From Diphasiastrum complanatum (lineage: Eukaryota; Streptophyta; Lycopodiopsida; Lycopodiales; Lycopodiaceae), in assembly GCA_029204225.1 (NCBI GenBank), contig CM055097.1:33478804-33542803 (forward strand): a stretch of DNA of 64,000 nt. Reading direction: 5' to 3'. Under the pieces are notes generated by a model. It was not told the DNA's origin. It did no database searches and saw only the letters and a program-made list of their open reading frames with translations. Within the stretch, counting starts at the first letter, position 1, and each line of letters opens with the position of its first letter. Of the stretch, positions 14,118 to 24,148 are shown piece after piece. Both the position numbers and the translations under genes were made by a program.

Positions 14118-14965
14118 TCTCGAAAGGTAATCTTTTTTGACTTTAACTCATTTTATTCACCAACGATTAGAAAACTTGTAATTCCTCAACGGAGCATAAG
14201 TCATCGCTAAAGATTCTTTATATTCTCTTTTATAGACTAATGAGAATAGAAAAAGTGGCCAACTTCCTTAACAATTCAAGACCCATTTGCAAAAGGCCAA
14301 GGCAAAGACCTTGCCACTATACCATCGCAAAGCTAATTTTAAAGTTTGTTAAAAGAAGACCCTATTGGCATTACATCATGGACATTCCTTACGGCTTCAA
14401 GCTCCAAGGGTCTTTGAATGGCGAGAACCTTTCAAATACACGGAGGTAAAAGAAGTCGTTGCCCGGTCTTCTGGAGATCACTATTGCTCGACTTTGGAGA
14501 ATAGTGATATTTCACTCTAGTTGGCAACAAGTTGGAGCTCATAAGGCATTGTTGGAGGTTCGTAATGCTAGTATCAAAAATGTCATTTGGTAAGTAAGAA
14601 ATTAGTGTCCTTTTTTTCAATTGAAATTCTCTCTATGTTATATAATTATGTTCTATGTTTGCAGGTTCAAACCAAATGTGAGAAATTCTAGAGTGTGCTC
14701 GCTTTTGTAACATAGTTGAGGATATTAGCATTGGCTATTTCTGAACTGATGGAAAAAGGTCGATGCTCCACTACAACACTGTCGATTGCACAGGTTTTTC
14801 CAGCCACCTTGACTAACTGGCAGTGAAAGAAAAATAAAAAAATCCAATGAACGGTTCTGTGACTTGCTCATACCAAAAGCCACAACAACTTGTAAATAGA
14901 TTAATTGAGATGTTTTCACACCCAGCAGACTAGGTTTTAGATCCTTTTAGCGGTAGTGGCACCAT
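14118..14965 (+). pseudogene. Beta-class DNA N4/N6 methyltransferase-like gene, copy 2 (broken)
   Basis: Exon-like blocks at about 14118-14126, 14236-14589 and 14665-14965. Both introns lie at the same places as in copy 1: GTAATC to TATAG, and GTAAGT to TTTGCAG. Block 2 keeps an intact catalytic-type motif D-I-P-Y-G (14381-14395) after FVKRRPY. Block 3 keeps CSYQKPQQLVN and the canonical SAM-binding VLDPFSGSGT (14934-14963); the preceding Trp codon is now TAG. About 100 bp of the first part is deleted relative to copy 1 and the frame is broken. The reading stops at 14965, where a Copia fragment begins, so the C-terminus was cut off by that insertion. Shared intron positions mean the copies arose by DNA-level duplication, not by reverse transcription. 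Confidence 0.6.
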
Positions 14966-15360
14966 TGTTTTAGAAGATTTCAATATGTACCTTGATCCTG
15001 TTGATGGGCAGCAGAACGGCATCGGGACTCTACAGTTGCGAAAACTGTCAGGTCAAGCAAAGCTGCCAAGAGCACTCTACGTGTCTTCACTGAGAAAAGA
15101 TCTGCTACCAGTCTCCAAGATGGCAGATCTTGGAATTTGAGTTTTATTCGATGGCAATACATGCCGCATGATCGAGAAAACAACAAACAAATTGCTTACG
15201 GTTGGATGCAGAGAAGGAAACCTCTACCAAGCCAAGATAATCAGTAATTCTCATAGCATATTAAATGCATCAAAAAATGAAGATCAGCTCTGGCACAAGA
15301 GACTGTATCATCTGAACATGAGGAGCGTGTATGACATGTCAAGAAAGACATAGTCACAGG
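14966..15360 (+). mobile_element. Ty1/Copia protease end/GAG-pre-integrase fragment
   Basis: Reads ALYVSSLRKDLLPVSKMADL, then after a damaged codon VLFDGNTCRMIEKTTNKLLT, VGCREGNLYQAK, then QLWHKRLYHLNMRSVYDMS. This is the end of Copia protease followed by the GAG-pre-integrase zinc-binding region with its H-x3-H. It truncates methyltransferase-like copy 2. The fragment stops near 15350; no LTRs. Confidence 0.75.
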
Positions 15361-15419
15361 TCTAAAGATATCAAGACCCGATACTTAGTTCTACAAATCC
15401 GTTCGTGAAACAAAAACCG

Positions 15420-16493
15420 TTCGCGACAGCTTCACCCTCCTCCTAGTCTTGCTAGCATTCTAGCTTTTGGCTGCTCCTTTAAAGGTCCTTTTGTCTTGAC
15501 CAACCTGGCATGCCTTTTGCTTCTCCTTCGCTCCTTCCTTTCCTAGAGAGATGACTCCACCCTCCCTTCGTCCTCATCCATTTGGACTTCATCTCTTTTC
15601 CGTCTAATGCATAGCCTCTCTTTCGCTCTCATCCTCGTCTTTACTTTTCTCTAGCCACTAAAGGCCTGTTGTCTCTGGCTCAGTTGGTCCACGTCCCTCC
15701 TTGTCAAGTCCTCCCTGGCTCCATTCTCTCCTCCTCGGAAAGCAGCCTGATTTTCTTAGTAGCTTCTTGTGCCATTCCGATTCACATTTCCCTGGTTTCG
15801 CCCTTCGATCTTTCGGGATGGAACCCCACACTTTCCTCTTCTCTCTTTGATTATTCCTCCTTGCACCGTCGCCAGTTTCCCTCCCTTTTCCTGGACTACC
15901 TAAACGACCTCTAGTCGGCCTCTGATTCTTCGCCTGTTTGGTGTCGCCGCCTCAAAACTGCCCGCTCGCTGCCTGTAGGGAAGCTGAGATACCTGGCCTA
16001 TCACATCATAACCAATTCCCTACCCTTGCTTTCTAAATGGCCCTTCCTTGCTGATCGCCTTTGCCCGCTCTGTCAACTGGCTGAAAAAACGGTGGAGCAC
16101 TTGTTTTTTCACTGTCATCATTATCTTTGGTTGGAGCTGAGTCACATTTTCTCGCAGTGGGATCTCACTTTCTCGCTGGACACTGGCACCATTCTACTGG
16201 GGGATTCCTTGCTGACAGATTCTTCTACTCTTACATTCTAGCATGTGTGCAGGCTAGCGGTCTTGTGGAAGATTTGGACGACCAGGAATCAGCAGGTTTT
16301 TAGGGGGACCCCCCCTCTTTGTCTGCGGCGACTTGTATTCGGATGGCTATGTTCGTTTTTAGTACTACTTATAGTTGATTTTTGTTTGCTACCCTACATG
16401 GTATGTTAGTTTGGCTGCCCTTTTGGCTTGGAACATTACTGCTAGACTCTTTTTGTTTTCGACCATGGATGTCGTTTTGTACTTGTATATTTG

Positions 16494-16496
<3 letters not shown>
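15420..16496 (+). mobile_element. LINE 3' end with zf-RVT domain
   Basis: Reading WPFLADRLCPLCQLAEKTVE then HLFFHC (about 16038-16115) is the Cys/His zinc-binding domain found after the reverse transcriptase in plant L1-type LINE ORF2 proteins (CPLC...EH..FHC). Upstream text from 15669 reads as the linker before this domain but with stops. The insertion ends in an (AT)n tail, as 5'-truncated LINEs commonly end in a simple repeat. The RT domain itself is absent here. Confidence 0.65.
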
Positions 16497-16533
<37 letters not shown>

Positions 16534-16613
16534 AAATATGAATAATGATTGCAATTGGAAAGAATAAAAATAAAAACCCATTTATCTTAGCAACCATCAA
16601 AATAGCTTATGGC

Positions 16614-16652
<39 letters not shown>

Positions 16653-16735
16653 AAATATGAATAATGATTGCAATTGGAAAGAATAAAAATAAAAACCCAT
16701 TTATCTTAGCAACCATCAGAATAGCTTATGGCTAT
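16497..16735. repeat. Tandem duplication of a 120-bp unit with (AT)n
   Basis: An AT run (16497-16530) plus 88 bp is followed by a second AT run (16618-16648) and a near-identical copy of the 88 bp (one clear difference). Probably replication slippage or unequal exchange through the AT runs at the LINE tail. Confidence 0.9.
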
Positions 16736-17694
16736 TTATTGTGGCAAAGCTAAAAAGCACATATATCAGAAGGACGTTCTAAAAATATCATAGGACAGTC
16801 GACTACATATTTGAACATAAATTTGCGAGAAAATTCAGCTCCTTACAGCTATATTACATAAATTTGAAGAGTATAACTTTGCATGAAGGCAAGATCCGAT
16901 GAATCGGTCAAACCATAGCTTTAAAATCTGCAGATTATTGCTATCTATCATTGATATTGAACAACCATAATTTAATGACGATGATGAGCGGCCTTTTTCA
17001 ATCCATACCAAGTGCAGTTAGGCGGAGGGCAATTTTGTAAAACCATTGAGCGCAATTTGGTTTCTTTTCAATAACAAAAAGTAGACTTATATGAGACAAC
17101 TGATGATTAGCAACAAAATCGGATGCCTTTCCTTATAAAACGAATGCCTACAGATCTGATTTTCAAAAGAAACAAACTCAAAATGGACAAAGACAAAAGA
17201 AGTTGATGATGATGATGAGAGGAGGCGGAGGGTGGCATTGAGCACAGCAGCACTAGTAGTAGTAGATGAAGATGATGTACCCGGTGGGAGAGATGCCGTA
17301 TCCAGGAGGACATTCGATGGCGATGTGACGGCATCTGCTCGTGCTCTTGAATTGCGTCTACTCTCTGGAGCTTAAAAGTTAAGACTCAAGAGCATCACCC
17401 ACATGAATTCACGCTCATAAACGTGGGTGGCTCATTGGAATGTGGAGATGAGCTCCTGCGTTGCATCAAAGAATGCATGCGAGAAGTTGACCAGGCTTGG
17501 CATTTGCAAGCAGCAAGCAAGCCTGTAATGCACATCAACGATCTATTTTTGTTTCGCAGAAACACAAATTTTTTCTTAAACTATTGATTCGAAAGCAAAC
17601 AAAAACCCTTATTATATGTTGGATAGGCAACTTTGAAAAGTCAAATTATTTGGTCGCATACTTTTATCCTCCCACATAGATTGTGTGTGTGTTT
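16736..17694. other. No gene recognised
   Basis: A trinucleotide-rich patch (GATGATGATG, AGTAGTAGTAG) at 17200-17280 generates His/Leu frames on the minus strand with no domain. Confidence 0.35.
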
Positions 17695-17720
17695 GGGGGG
17701 GGGGGGGGGGGGGGGGGGGG
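17695..17720. repeat. Poly-G tract, 26 nt
   Basis: A run of G after a short TG repeat. Such tracts can form G-quadruplex and are prone to assembly error. Confidence 0.95.
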
Positions 17721-18136
17721 TTTTGCTCCCGAGGGCCTTCCATGTTGGGAGGGCCATTGCCCGAGGGCGGGAGCCCGAGCTGCAGGGGAGGCCCGAGGGC
17801 CTAGGCCTTCCCCTGCATAATGCTCAGTGAGAAGGGTAATGCACTAGTAATCGAGTTGTCAGATGCATCATTCTGGCAGAACATGCTAGTAATCCAGCTG
17901 TCACAGCAGACATTCTGCAGATCATGGCATTAGGAACTCTATGCTTGAAAATTCTATGGGAGGAGGTGCCTCCAAAATACGCACGAACTTTGAGCACTGA
18001 GCATTACGTATGTATTAAGTAATGGCCATTGGGAGGGCTATTACCATAAATAACCTGGGACCGGGCATCGAGTGGTGAGTACATGAGCTGCTTGGGGACC
18101 AAACTATTTATAGTAATGGCCTGACCAATTGACCAT

Positions 18137-18138
<2 letters not shown>
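17721..18138. other. Locally GC-rich unassigned repeat-like sequence
   Basis: Contains repeated words such as GGCCCGAGGGC, and AGTAATGG/GTAATGGCC-type words near 18020 and 18110. Looks like part of an LTR or another dispersed repeat, but no partner is present in the window. Confidence 0.3.

Positions 18139-18203
<65 letters not shown>
18139..18203. repeat. (CT)n microsatellite
   Basis: Uninterrupted CT run of 65 bp. Confidence 0.97.
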
Positions 18204-18205
<2 letters not shown>

Positions 18206-18336
18206 CCAACACAGTTAAAAAAAAAAAGCAAACAACAATTTTGGATCCCTATATTATGCAAAATAATATAGGTCCAAAAAGGCCATAAAATTAATCGAAT
18301 GTCAATTACATACTAGGTATCCGCCATTCAACGACA

Positions 18337-18398
18337 GGGTACTTGTTGTAGCACCCTCGAGCTGCTGGAGCAGCGAGGGTGGCTACAGCAAGTAGCCC
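18337..18398. repeat. Hairpin with about 24-bp stem
   Basis: The left part starts GGGTACTTGTTGTAGC and pairs with the right part ending GCTACAGCAAGTAGCCC. The stem has about two mismatches/bulges and a 14-nt loop. It could be a foldback repeat or a small-RNA precursor; no independent evidence distinguishes them. Confidence 0.75.
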
Positions 18399-19636
18399 AC
18401 TACGAATACCATGTGTAGCAATTGTAGATCTATAGTGGAGATTCAAAACATTTTAGAAGACTTGCTATGGCTCAAAATCTGCTTGTTCTTAACTAATTGG
18501 ATGATGCCACATGTCCAATATCACTCCTCATGATTGCTACTGTTATAGAAGCTCAAATCTTCTGAAATAATAGATTATTGACAATCCTCCAATATAGATT
18601 ATGGTTATAGAAGCTCAAATCTTCTTAAGTTATGGGTACATGTCTAAAGTTAGTCTCCCAGCCATGGCTCACGCCTCCCACCACTTGGTACTTCAACAAA
18701 AAAATTTGAGGACCTCTTTTTCCCAAGGCCATTACCTATAACATTATTAATTTGATAATAGCATACCACAAAGGCCTTACTGCATTCGTCAATAGTTTCC
18801 TTATATTCAAAATAGGCAGATATTTCACCAGTATATTGACTTATTTTTTGAGTTTAGTTTGTACAATTGAATTTTTTAGCAATTACAATATCAAAATGAA
18901 TATTATTGTCACCTACATATCTATCTTTATAATAAACTAGACGGGTTTAATATATGCTGATGTGCCCACAAATTTTGTGTTCACTATCAACAGACAAACT
19001 GTAAGTGTAAACAATAAATGTGCTTCTAAATTTTGTAAATGGTTGTTGGACACATATATAAAGTGAATTTCAATATTGAAATGGTGGTGTCTGGTTTTGC
19101 AGATCAGGAGACGCGCGGAAAAACACCAAAAGTGCGCATCATTTCTAGATTCGGTCATCATAAAAATACATGAACTATGAGTTGCTCTTATGTACTAGCT
19201 TTAACTAATAACATTGATCTATCCGATGGGATTTCATTAGGGATTTGGTTCTATCGTTTCTATGTTTGTTAGGGCATTAGCTATGGTTTGGTTTGGTATG
19301 CAATTGCAATGTAAATGTTTTGACTAGACATTTTCTATAAGAAATTGTTGATAACATGTTTTGGAAATGTATAGAATTTCATTGTGTATAGATTTCTTAC
19401 TTTACTATTTTGGAACAATCGAGAGATCTTTTTGGAATGCTTGCTATAATTGGAATGGCACACTCTATAAGGGTGTGTGGGTCCCCATTTCACCATTTCA
19501 TCCTTAGTGTCAGAGAGTTTCCTTTGTTTTTCATAGGTTGATATCATCCTTCTATGCTCACACAAGTGCAAATTAGTGTCATTATTGCAATTCCTGTACA
19601 TTAGTACTCTATTATATCTACATGGCGACCTAGTTT
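18399..19636. other. No gene recognised
   Basis: Apart from a short direct repeat (ATAGAAGCTCAAATCTTCT at about 18547 and 18605), nothing is recognisable. The upstream region of the H3-like pseudogene lies at its right end; no clear TATA box was chosen. Confidence 0.35.
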
Positions 19637-20886
19637 ATGGCACGTACGAAACAAACAGCAAGGAGGAATCCAAGGGAAACAACGTTATTGCACCAAGCCG
19701 CTTTAGAAGCAATAGAATCACGGGAAAGGCGCTCGAGGAGTAGGAGTAGGAGCAGAAGTAGCAGCATTGAACCTGTGGCGATGGAAATGGACAAAAATCA
19801 GGATGAGCAGGCAACAATGGATGATCCTGGGGAAGTTCCAATGGATTGTGAGTAGGTGTAGGGGCAGAAGCAGGGGCAGCAGCAGGTGGCAAGGAAGAGC
19901 TTGGGCAGCAGCAAGCGGCAATGGATGAGCAAGGGCAGCAACGAGCAGCATATGGCCAGAGTAGCAGAGGATGTCTTGCTGCATGATTTTGGTGTGAGGT
20001 CAGTGCTGGGAAGCCCCTCTCCAACACAGAGCCAGCGCGACGCCACTCAGGCTTTTCTGGACAGTGAGGTAGCTTCTTCCGGGCCGATTCCCAATGATTT
20101 CCTTGGGATCTTCGACGATCAGGGTCGTCGGGAACAGGTGCCTCTTGATGGCTTTGTAGTTGGTTCATCAGGAGTCGGAGCAGCTTCAGGGGACTCCACT
20201 CCGACACAATCACTCGGACATGTGCAAGGACCTGTAATGGGGCCCATGATGTCCTTGCTCGTCAGCTCGGACTAGACACCCCATGCAGAAGCCGTTAGGG
20301 AGGCTTATCAGCATGTCACACCCACATCACGGCCGAAAGCTATAGCTGTTCATCGAAAGAGAGGTCGCTCGAAGCCTCGACGTCTTCTGAGGACCATCCC
20401 TCAAGCACAGCCGCAGCCGGAAGCTCCCCAGGTGCCTCGAGATCAGTTAGCACCAGAGGTGCTGCAGTAACCCCCGCAGGACCCTCCCACGCAAGATGAG
20501 GCAGGACCTAGCCAGCCAGCAACACGGAGAAGGGCAGCCACACAGCCACCACCCTGGCAAGGCAAGGTCCTCAGAAGGATGCAGCCTCCGTAACCAGGAA
20601 GAGCCGAATTCCAAACTGGTATAAGGAGATTCGAAAATACCAAAAATCCACGGAATTCTTTATATCGAGAGCTCCATTTGTCTGGACAATCAAGTAGATC
20701 ATGGACGACTTCTCCCTTGGGCTCAAAATTACGGGCGAGGATGCTTCGGCTATCCAAGAGGCGGTAGAGATGTATCTGACAAATTTGTTTGAAGACTCAT
20801 TTTTGTGTGCTGTCCATTGCAAGAGAGTTACTATACTTCCAAAGGACATGTTGTTGGCAAAGAGGCTGAGACGTGAGAGGAATTAA
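19637..20886 (+). pseudogene. Divergent histone H3-like gene with long N-terminal tail (broken)
   Basis: Starts MARTKQTARRNPRETT, matching H3 residues 1-8 exactly (K4 kept; K9 replaced by Arg). It continues with a Ser/Arg run (RERRSRSRSRSRSS), a Gln-rich stretch and a basic KRGRSKPRR patch, all in one frame to about 20560 except for four stop codons. A frame change follows, then the histone fold: EIRKYQKSTEFFI, APFVWTIK, stop, [46 protein letters not shown] (20600-20886). The fold matches H3 in sequence and length. Loop 1 has canonical H3 length, whereas plant CENH3 usually has an extra residue; the APFV segment and non-canonical tail are more like CENH3. The tail of about 310 codons is far longer than any usual H3. 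Intronless as read. Probably a pseudogene. Confidence 0.75.
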
Positions 20887-21049
20887 AAACGATGTACTCC
20901 AAATTTTGAGATAATAATATCAGATCATTTTTGTCATCCAACTGTTGAATTATTGTGTGAATTCATTTTATGATGAAATACAGTTTTCTGTGAATGTTTT
21001 TGGTTCACTAAATTTTTTATCAAAGTGTATATCAAATGCTGATTTTCAT
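20887..21049. other. 3' flank of the H3-like pseudogene
   Basis: AT-rich; no canonical histone 3' stem-loop is seen, as usual in plants. Confidence 0.3.
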
Positions 21050-21355
21050 GCAAGGGTGCCGAGGGGGGGCGTTTGACCGGGTCAAACGGCTCACCTCCGC
21101 GCCCTTGCGTGATTTGCATGCAAGGGCACGGACAGAGGTCGTTTGACCGGGTCAAATGGCCTCCCTCCGCGCCCTTGCATGATTTGCACGCAAGGGTGCG
21201 GACAGAGGGAGTTTGATTGGGTCAACCGACCCCCTCCGCGCCCTTGCGTGATTTGCACGCAAGGGCACGGACAGAGGGCATTTGACTGGATCAAACGGCC
21301 CCCCTCCGCGCCCTTGCATGCAAATCACGCCAGGACGCAGAGGGGGGCCATTTGA
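21050..21355. repeat. Tandem array of four 70-bp palindromic units
   Basis: Units start at 21050, 21120, 21190 and 21259, and a reversed partial unit ends the array. Each unit is an imperfect palindrome of about 59 bp running from GCAAGGG to CCCTTGC, with TTTGACCGGGTCAAA or a close variant at its centre, separated by a GTGATTTGCA-type spacer. The centre holds two opposed TTGAC(C) words, the core recognised by WRKY factors (W-box). GC content is much higher than the surroundings. Confidence 0.9.
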
Positions 21356-21489
21356 AGTTCAAAATGGCACTTTAATGTCTTTAAATTTAGATGATTGGTA
21401 GAAATTTTCATAACCTACCATAATGAATGAAATTTTTGAATGCATGCAGTTTGAACTGAAATATTTTTGAAAAAGAAACACATTTCTCT

Positions 21490-23013
21490 TTAAAATTCTT
21501 TTACATTAGCCAGTGCTTCCAACAGTGGCTCTGATCTATTTTCTAGTCCTACTGTTGGCTTCATTAACTCCGATGCTAACTTAGCAGCATCAACATGCTC
21601 CTCATAAGGTCCAACCGCTGAGGCTAGAAGTAATCTGGACTCAAATTCCGGGCAGAAGTCCTGCAAGTAGCGCTCCTTCATACACAGTAGGCCTTTGGTG
21701 TAGTCTGTGGAAGTGGAGCATCTACAAGATGCTTTGATAATGCTTTGCACTTGACCAGCTCAATGGGCCCATCAGGACTATACTCATTGCTGAAACAGAA
21801 GATATAGTTGTCAGGAAATTGTCCAATGTAGTATGCCAGAGATGCATCTGGCCTTCGCTATGTTCGGTCCTCACGAGGACCTCCACTCCTCATTGCAAAA
21901 TTGTCAATCTCCACTGCATACTGCAATACATTATTTAAGAATGTTATAATTACAATGAACAGATTCAGAAATGGGAATAAGCATGCGAGAATATTTGTTG
22001 ACAAAGAACTTGTCTGAGATCCTTCATCCTCATTCTCACTCTTTGCAAGGACAATTCCATGGCCTCTGTATGGCATCTCAGTTGTGCAAATCGGTAATTT
22101 CCCAAATTGTTTATGCTCAACCTCCGGTGGTTGCAGAGTCTTCAGTTCACACAAAATTTTTGCCAGAGCTTGTTCAGTAGTATCTACATCATCTCCAATC
22201 AGCTGTCAAAATGTATCATCTGGCATTGAGTGGTCAAAGGTGTTGGTGCCATTTTGCAATTTCACTAATCCTGCCAACATCTCATCCTCTCGTAAGCTGA
22301 GGATATGTTGCAAGTCATGCAGAAACAAATACTCTTGCCCATTAATTATCACTAGGGCAAGGTCACATATTTGCAGCATGTGATCGGAGTTCCCTACGTC
22401 TTCCAGTTGGGTAGATGTTGATGCAACGAAGCCATCTGCCGTGCAAGCTCTGCTTCCTTCACAGGTGTTAATTCCTCTTCTGCTTCTTGCTCTTCCATTT
22501 CGCTGACATTCACGCTAGGATCATGTTTTTCTTCCACGGTATTTGTAGGAAATTCATTCAACAAAAAAATCACAATAATTTCACTTGACAAGAACTTGTT
22601 TCCTACCCTTTTGAGATTAAAATTTACTTGTTGATCGCGCGTTAACTCTAAAAAGTGCTCGTTCCCCAGGTGGCTAACAAACTGTTGAGTCGGGCAGCAA
22701 AAGCTCTATCTCCTTTCCATATATATGTTAGCAAATTATACAGAATCCAAGAAATATCATAGCCAGGTATTCTTACTGAGTAAGACATCAAGTTTTCTTC
22801 TATATACTCACTTACATACCTGAAATCATCACTATTCGCACGTAGAGTTGCTAGGGTATCTATTCTGGCAGTGAACATAGCATACATGCGATCTATTTGA
22901 TCAGCAAATGTTGTGTCGGCCAATAAATTTGCCAACTTTGTCTTCGAAGGATGCATCGTGAACGTAATGAGACAATACGAAAGACTACTAGTATGAGCGC
23001 AAGTGCAAAGCAT
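21490..23013 (-). pseudogene. Unrecognised multi-exon gene, probably damaged
   Basis: Minus-strand coding-like blocks in order: 22956-22648 (MHPSKTKLANLLADTTF.., about 100 residues), 22591-22394 (acidic, EEKHDPSVNVSEMEEQEAEE), about 22390-22210 (ILSLREDEMLAGLVKLQN), 22195-22010 (ILCELKTLQPPEVEH) and 21925-21490 (YAVEIDNFAMRSGG.. to LENRSEPLLEALANVKEF). Splice-like acceptors are visible on the minus strand (TTTGACAG before 22203; TTGCAG before 21927). Some joins need a frame change or lack a good donor. No known domain seen: no zinc finger, kinase or transposase motif. It could be a lineage-specific gene or a transposon-carried ORF. It faces away from the palindrome array. Confidence 0.35.
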
Positions 23014-23787
23014 TTACCGAAACTAAGAAAGCCAAGAGAGCAAGAAAAATGTGTGCTTGAAAATGAGATAAAGTGGTCTTATATAGGGAAAAGTTTTTCA
23101 AAAATAGATATGATTTTAATATTGTACCAAATAAAGTCTATTTATAGTAATCAAATAAACTATACCGCTATACTTCAAAACAATGTAATATTTTCAAGAT
23201 TCTATTTGTTCATTATGTGCTATTTCTGGAATGGATGACTTCCAAGCGGCTCTTCTGGCTAAATTTGATGAAGAGATTATTGAAGTCAACCCTTGAGCCC
23301 GTGTTTTTTCAATGTTTTGTCTGCTCAAAACTCCTCTATAAAACCACTGAAATATCTCTACCAAGGCATTGCTAAGACCTTTTGTTGAATTTCACACGTG
23401 TGGACTGTCCACTACATGTACTTGTGATCTCCTAAGGTGTGTAGATGCACCAAGATCAAGACTAGATTGAGATTCAAGATCAATCTTTGATTCTATGGCA
23501 AAAACACACTACTACATGCATTCAATCACTTCCAACTCTCATTCACACATGTGGGAAGTGTTCCAAAAGTATTCTAAGTAAAAACAAGCTGCTCTCCTCG
23601 GGTAGAGAGAGAAAAACCATCATGAGCTCTCGGGTAGAGAGAGAAAGCTAGAAATTCAATGACACTCAAAATCCACTCAATCTCAAAATCAATTAGATCC
23701 AAAAGGAGGAGTACAATGATACTAATAGATTCATGAGCTACCACTATGCTTAACTATGATTGGATCACACTTTGCCACCTCTTAATC
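23014..23787. other. No gene recognised; LTR-like sequence in part
   Basis: From 23380 the text is like a plant LTR (CACACGTGTG palindrome at 23393-23402, low complexity), but no partner or target duplication was found. Confidence 0.3.
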
Positions 23788-23919
23788 CTATTGGACCATT
23801 GATCCATGCACCTCTAAATTCTATTGGACTATATTCAAGCACACCTCAATTTTCTATTGGACCTCACAAGGTTCCACCTCTAAATCCTATTGGACCTCTT
23901 AAGCTTCATCAAACAAAAG
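23788..23919. repeat. 33-bp tandem repeat, four units
   Basis: CTATTGGAC recurs at 23788, 23821, 23854 and 23887, exactly 33 bp apart; most of the rest of each unit ends in CACCTCTAAAT or a variant. Each unit contains an inverted CCAAT word. Confidence 0.9.
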
Positions 23920-24148
23920 CATGACACTTGTCTACACTCTAATTGGCACAAGTTTGGCTCTATTTTGGCTCAATATTGGCATTACAAGTGGAAATGGATA
24001 ATTTGCCATCTATGCCAAATTTGACCCTATCAACATCCTACATCTAAATGCTTGACTATGAAATTCTATGAGACCCCTATATCAAACATTTTGATTTACT
24101 GTACAATTCTCCACACGTGGGAACATCCTCCACACATGTGAGATTCAC

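Noticed and set aside
17107-17334. His/Leu-rich minus-strand frame
   Set aside because: Produced by GAT/AGT trinucleotide-rich sequence; no homologue-like motif.
17633-17830. Gly-run ORF across the poly-G tract
   Set aside because: Reading depends on the poly-G length and has no domain.
19635-20213. 192-codon minus-strand frame
   Set aside because: Shadow of the H3-like reading on the other strand; Ser/Pro/His-rich composition with no domain.
21050-21355. CRISPR-like array
   Set aside because: Repeats are palindromic along their whole length with a short constant spacer, there is no variable spacer, and this is a plant genome.
23381-24032. Solo LTR running TGTTGA to TCAACA
   Set aside because: Ends are inverted as expected, but the flanking 5-mers (CCTTT and TCCTA) do not match and no other copy is present.
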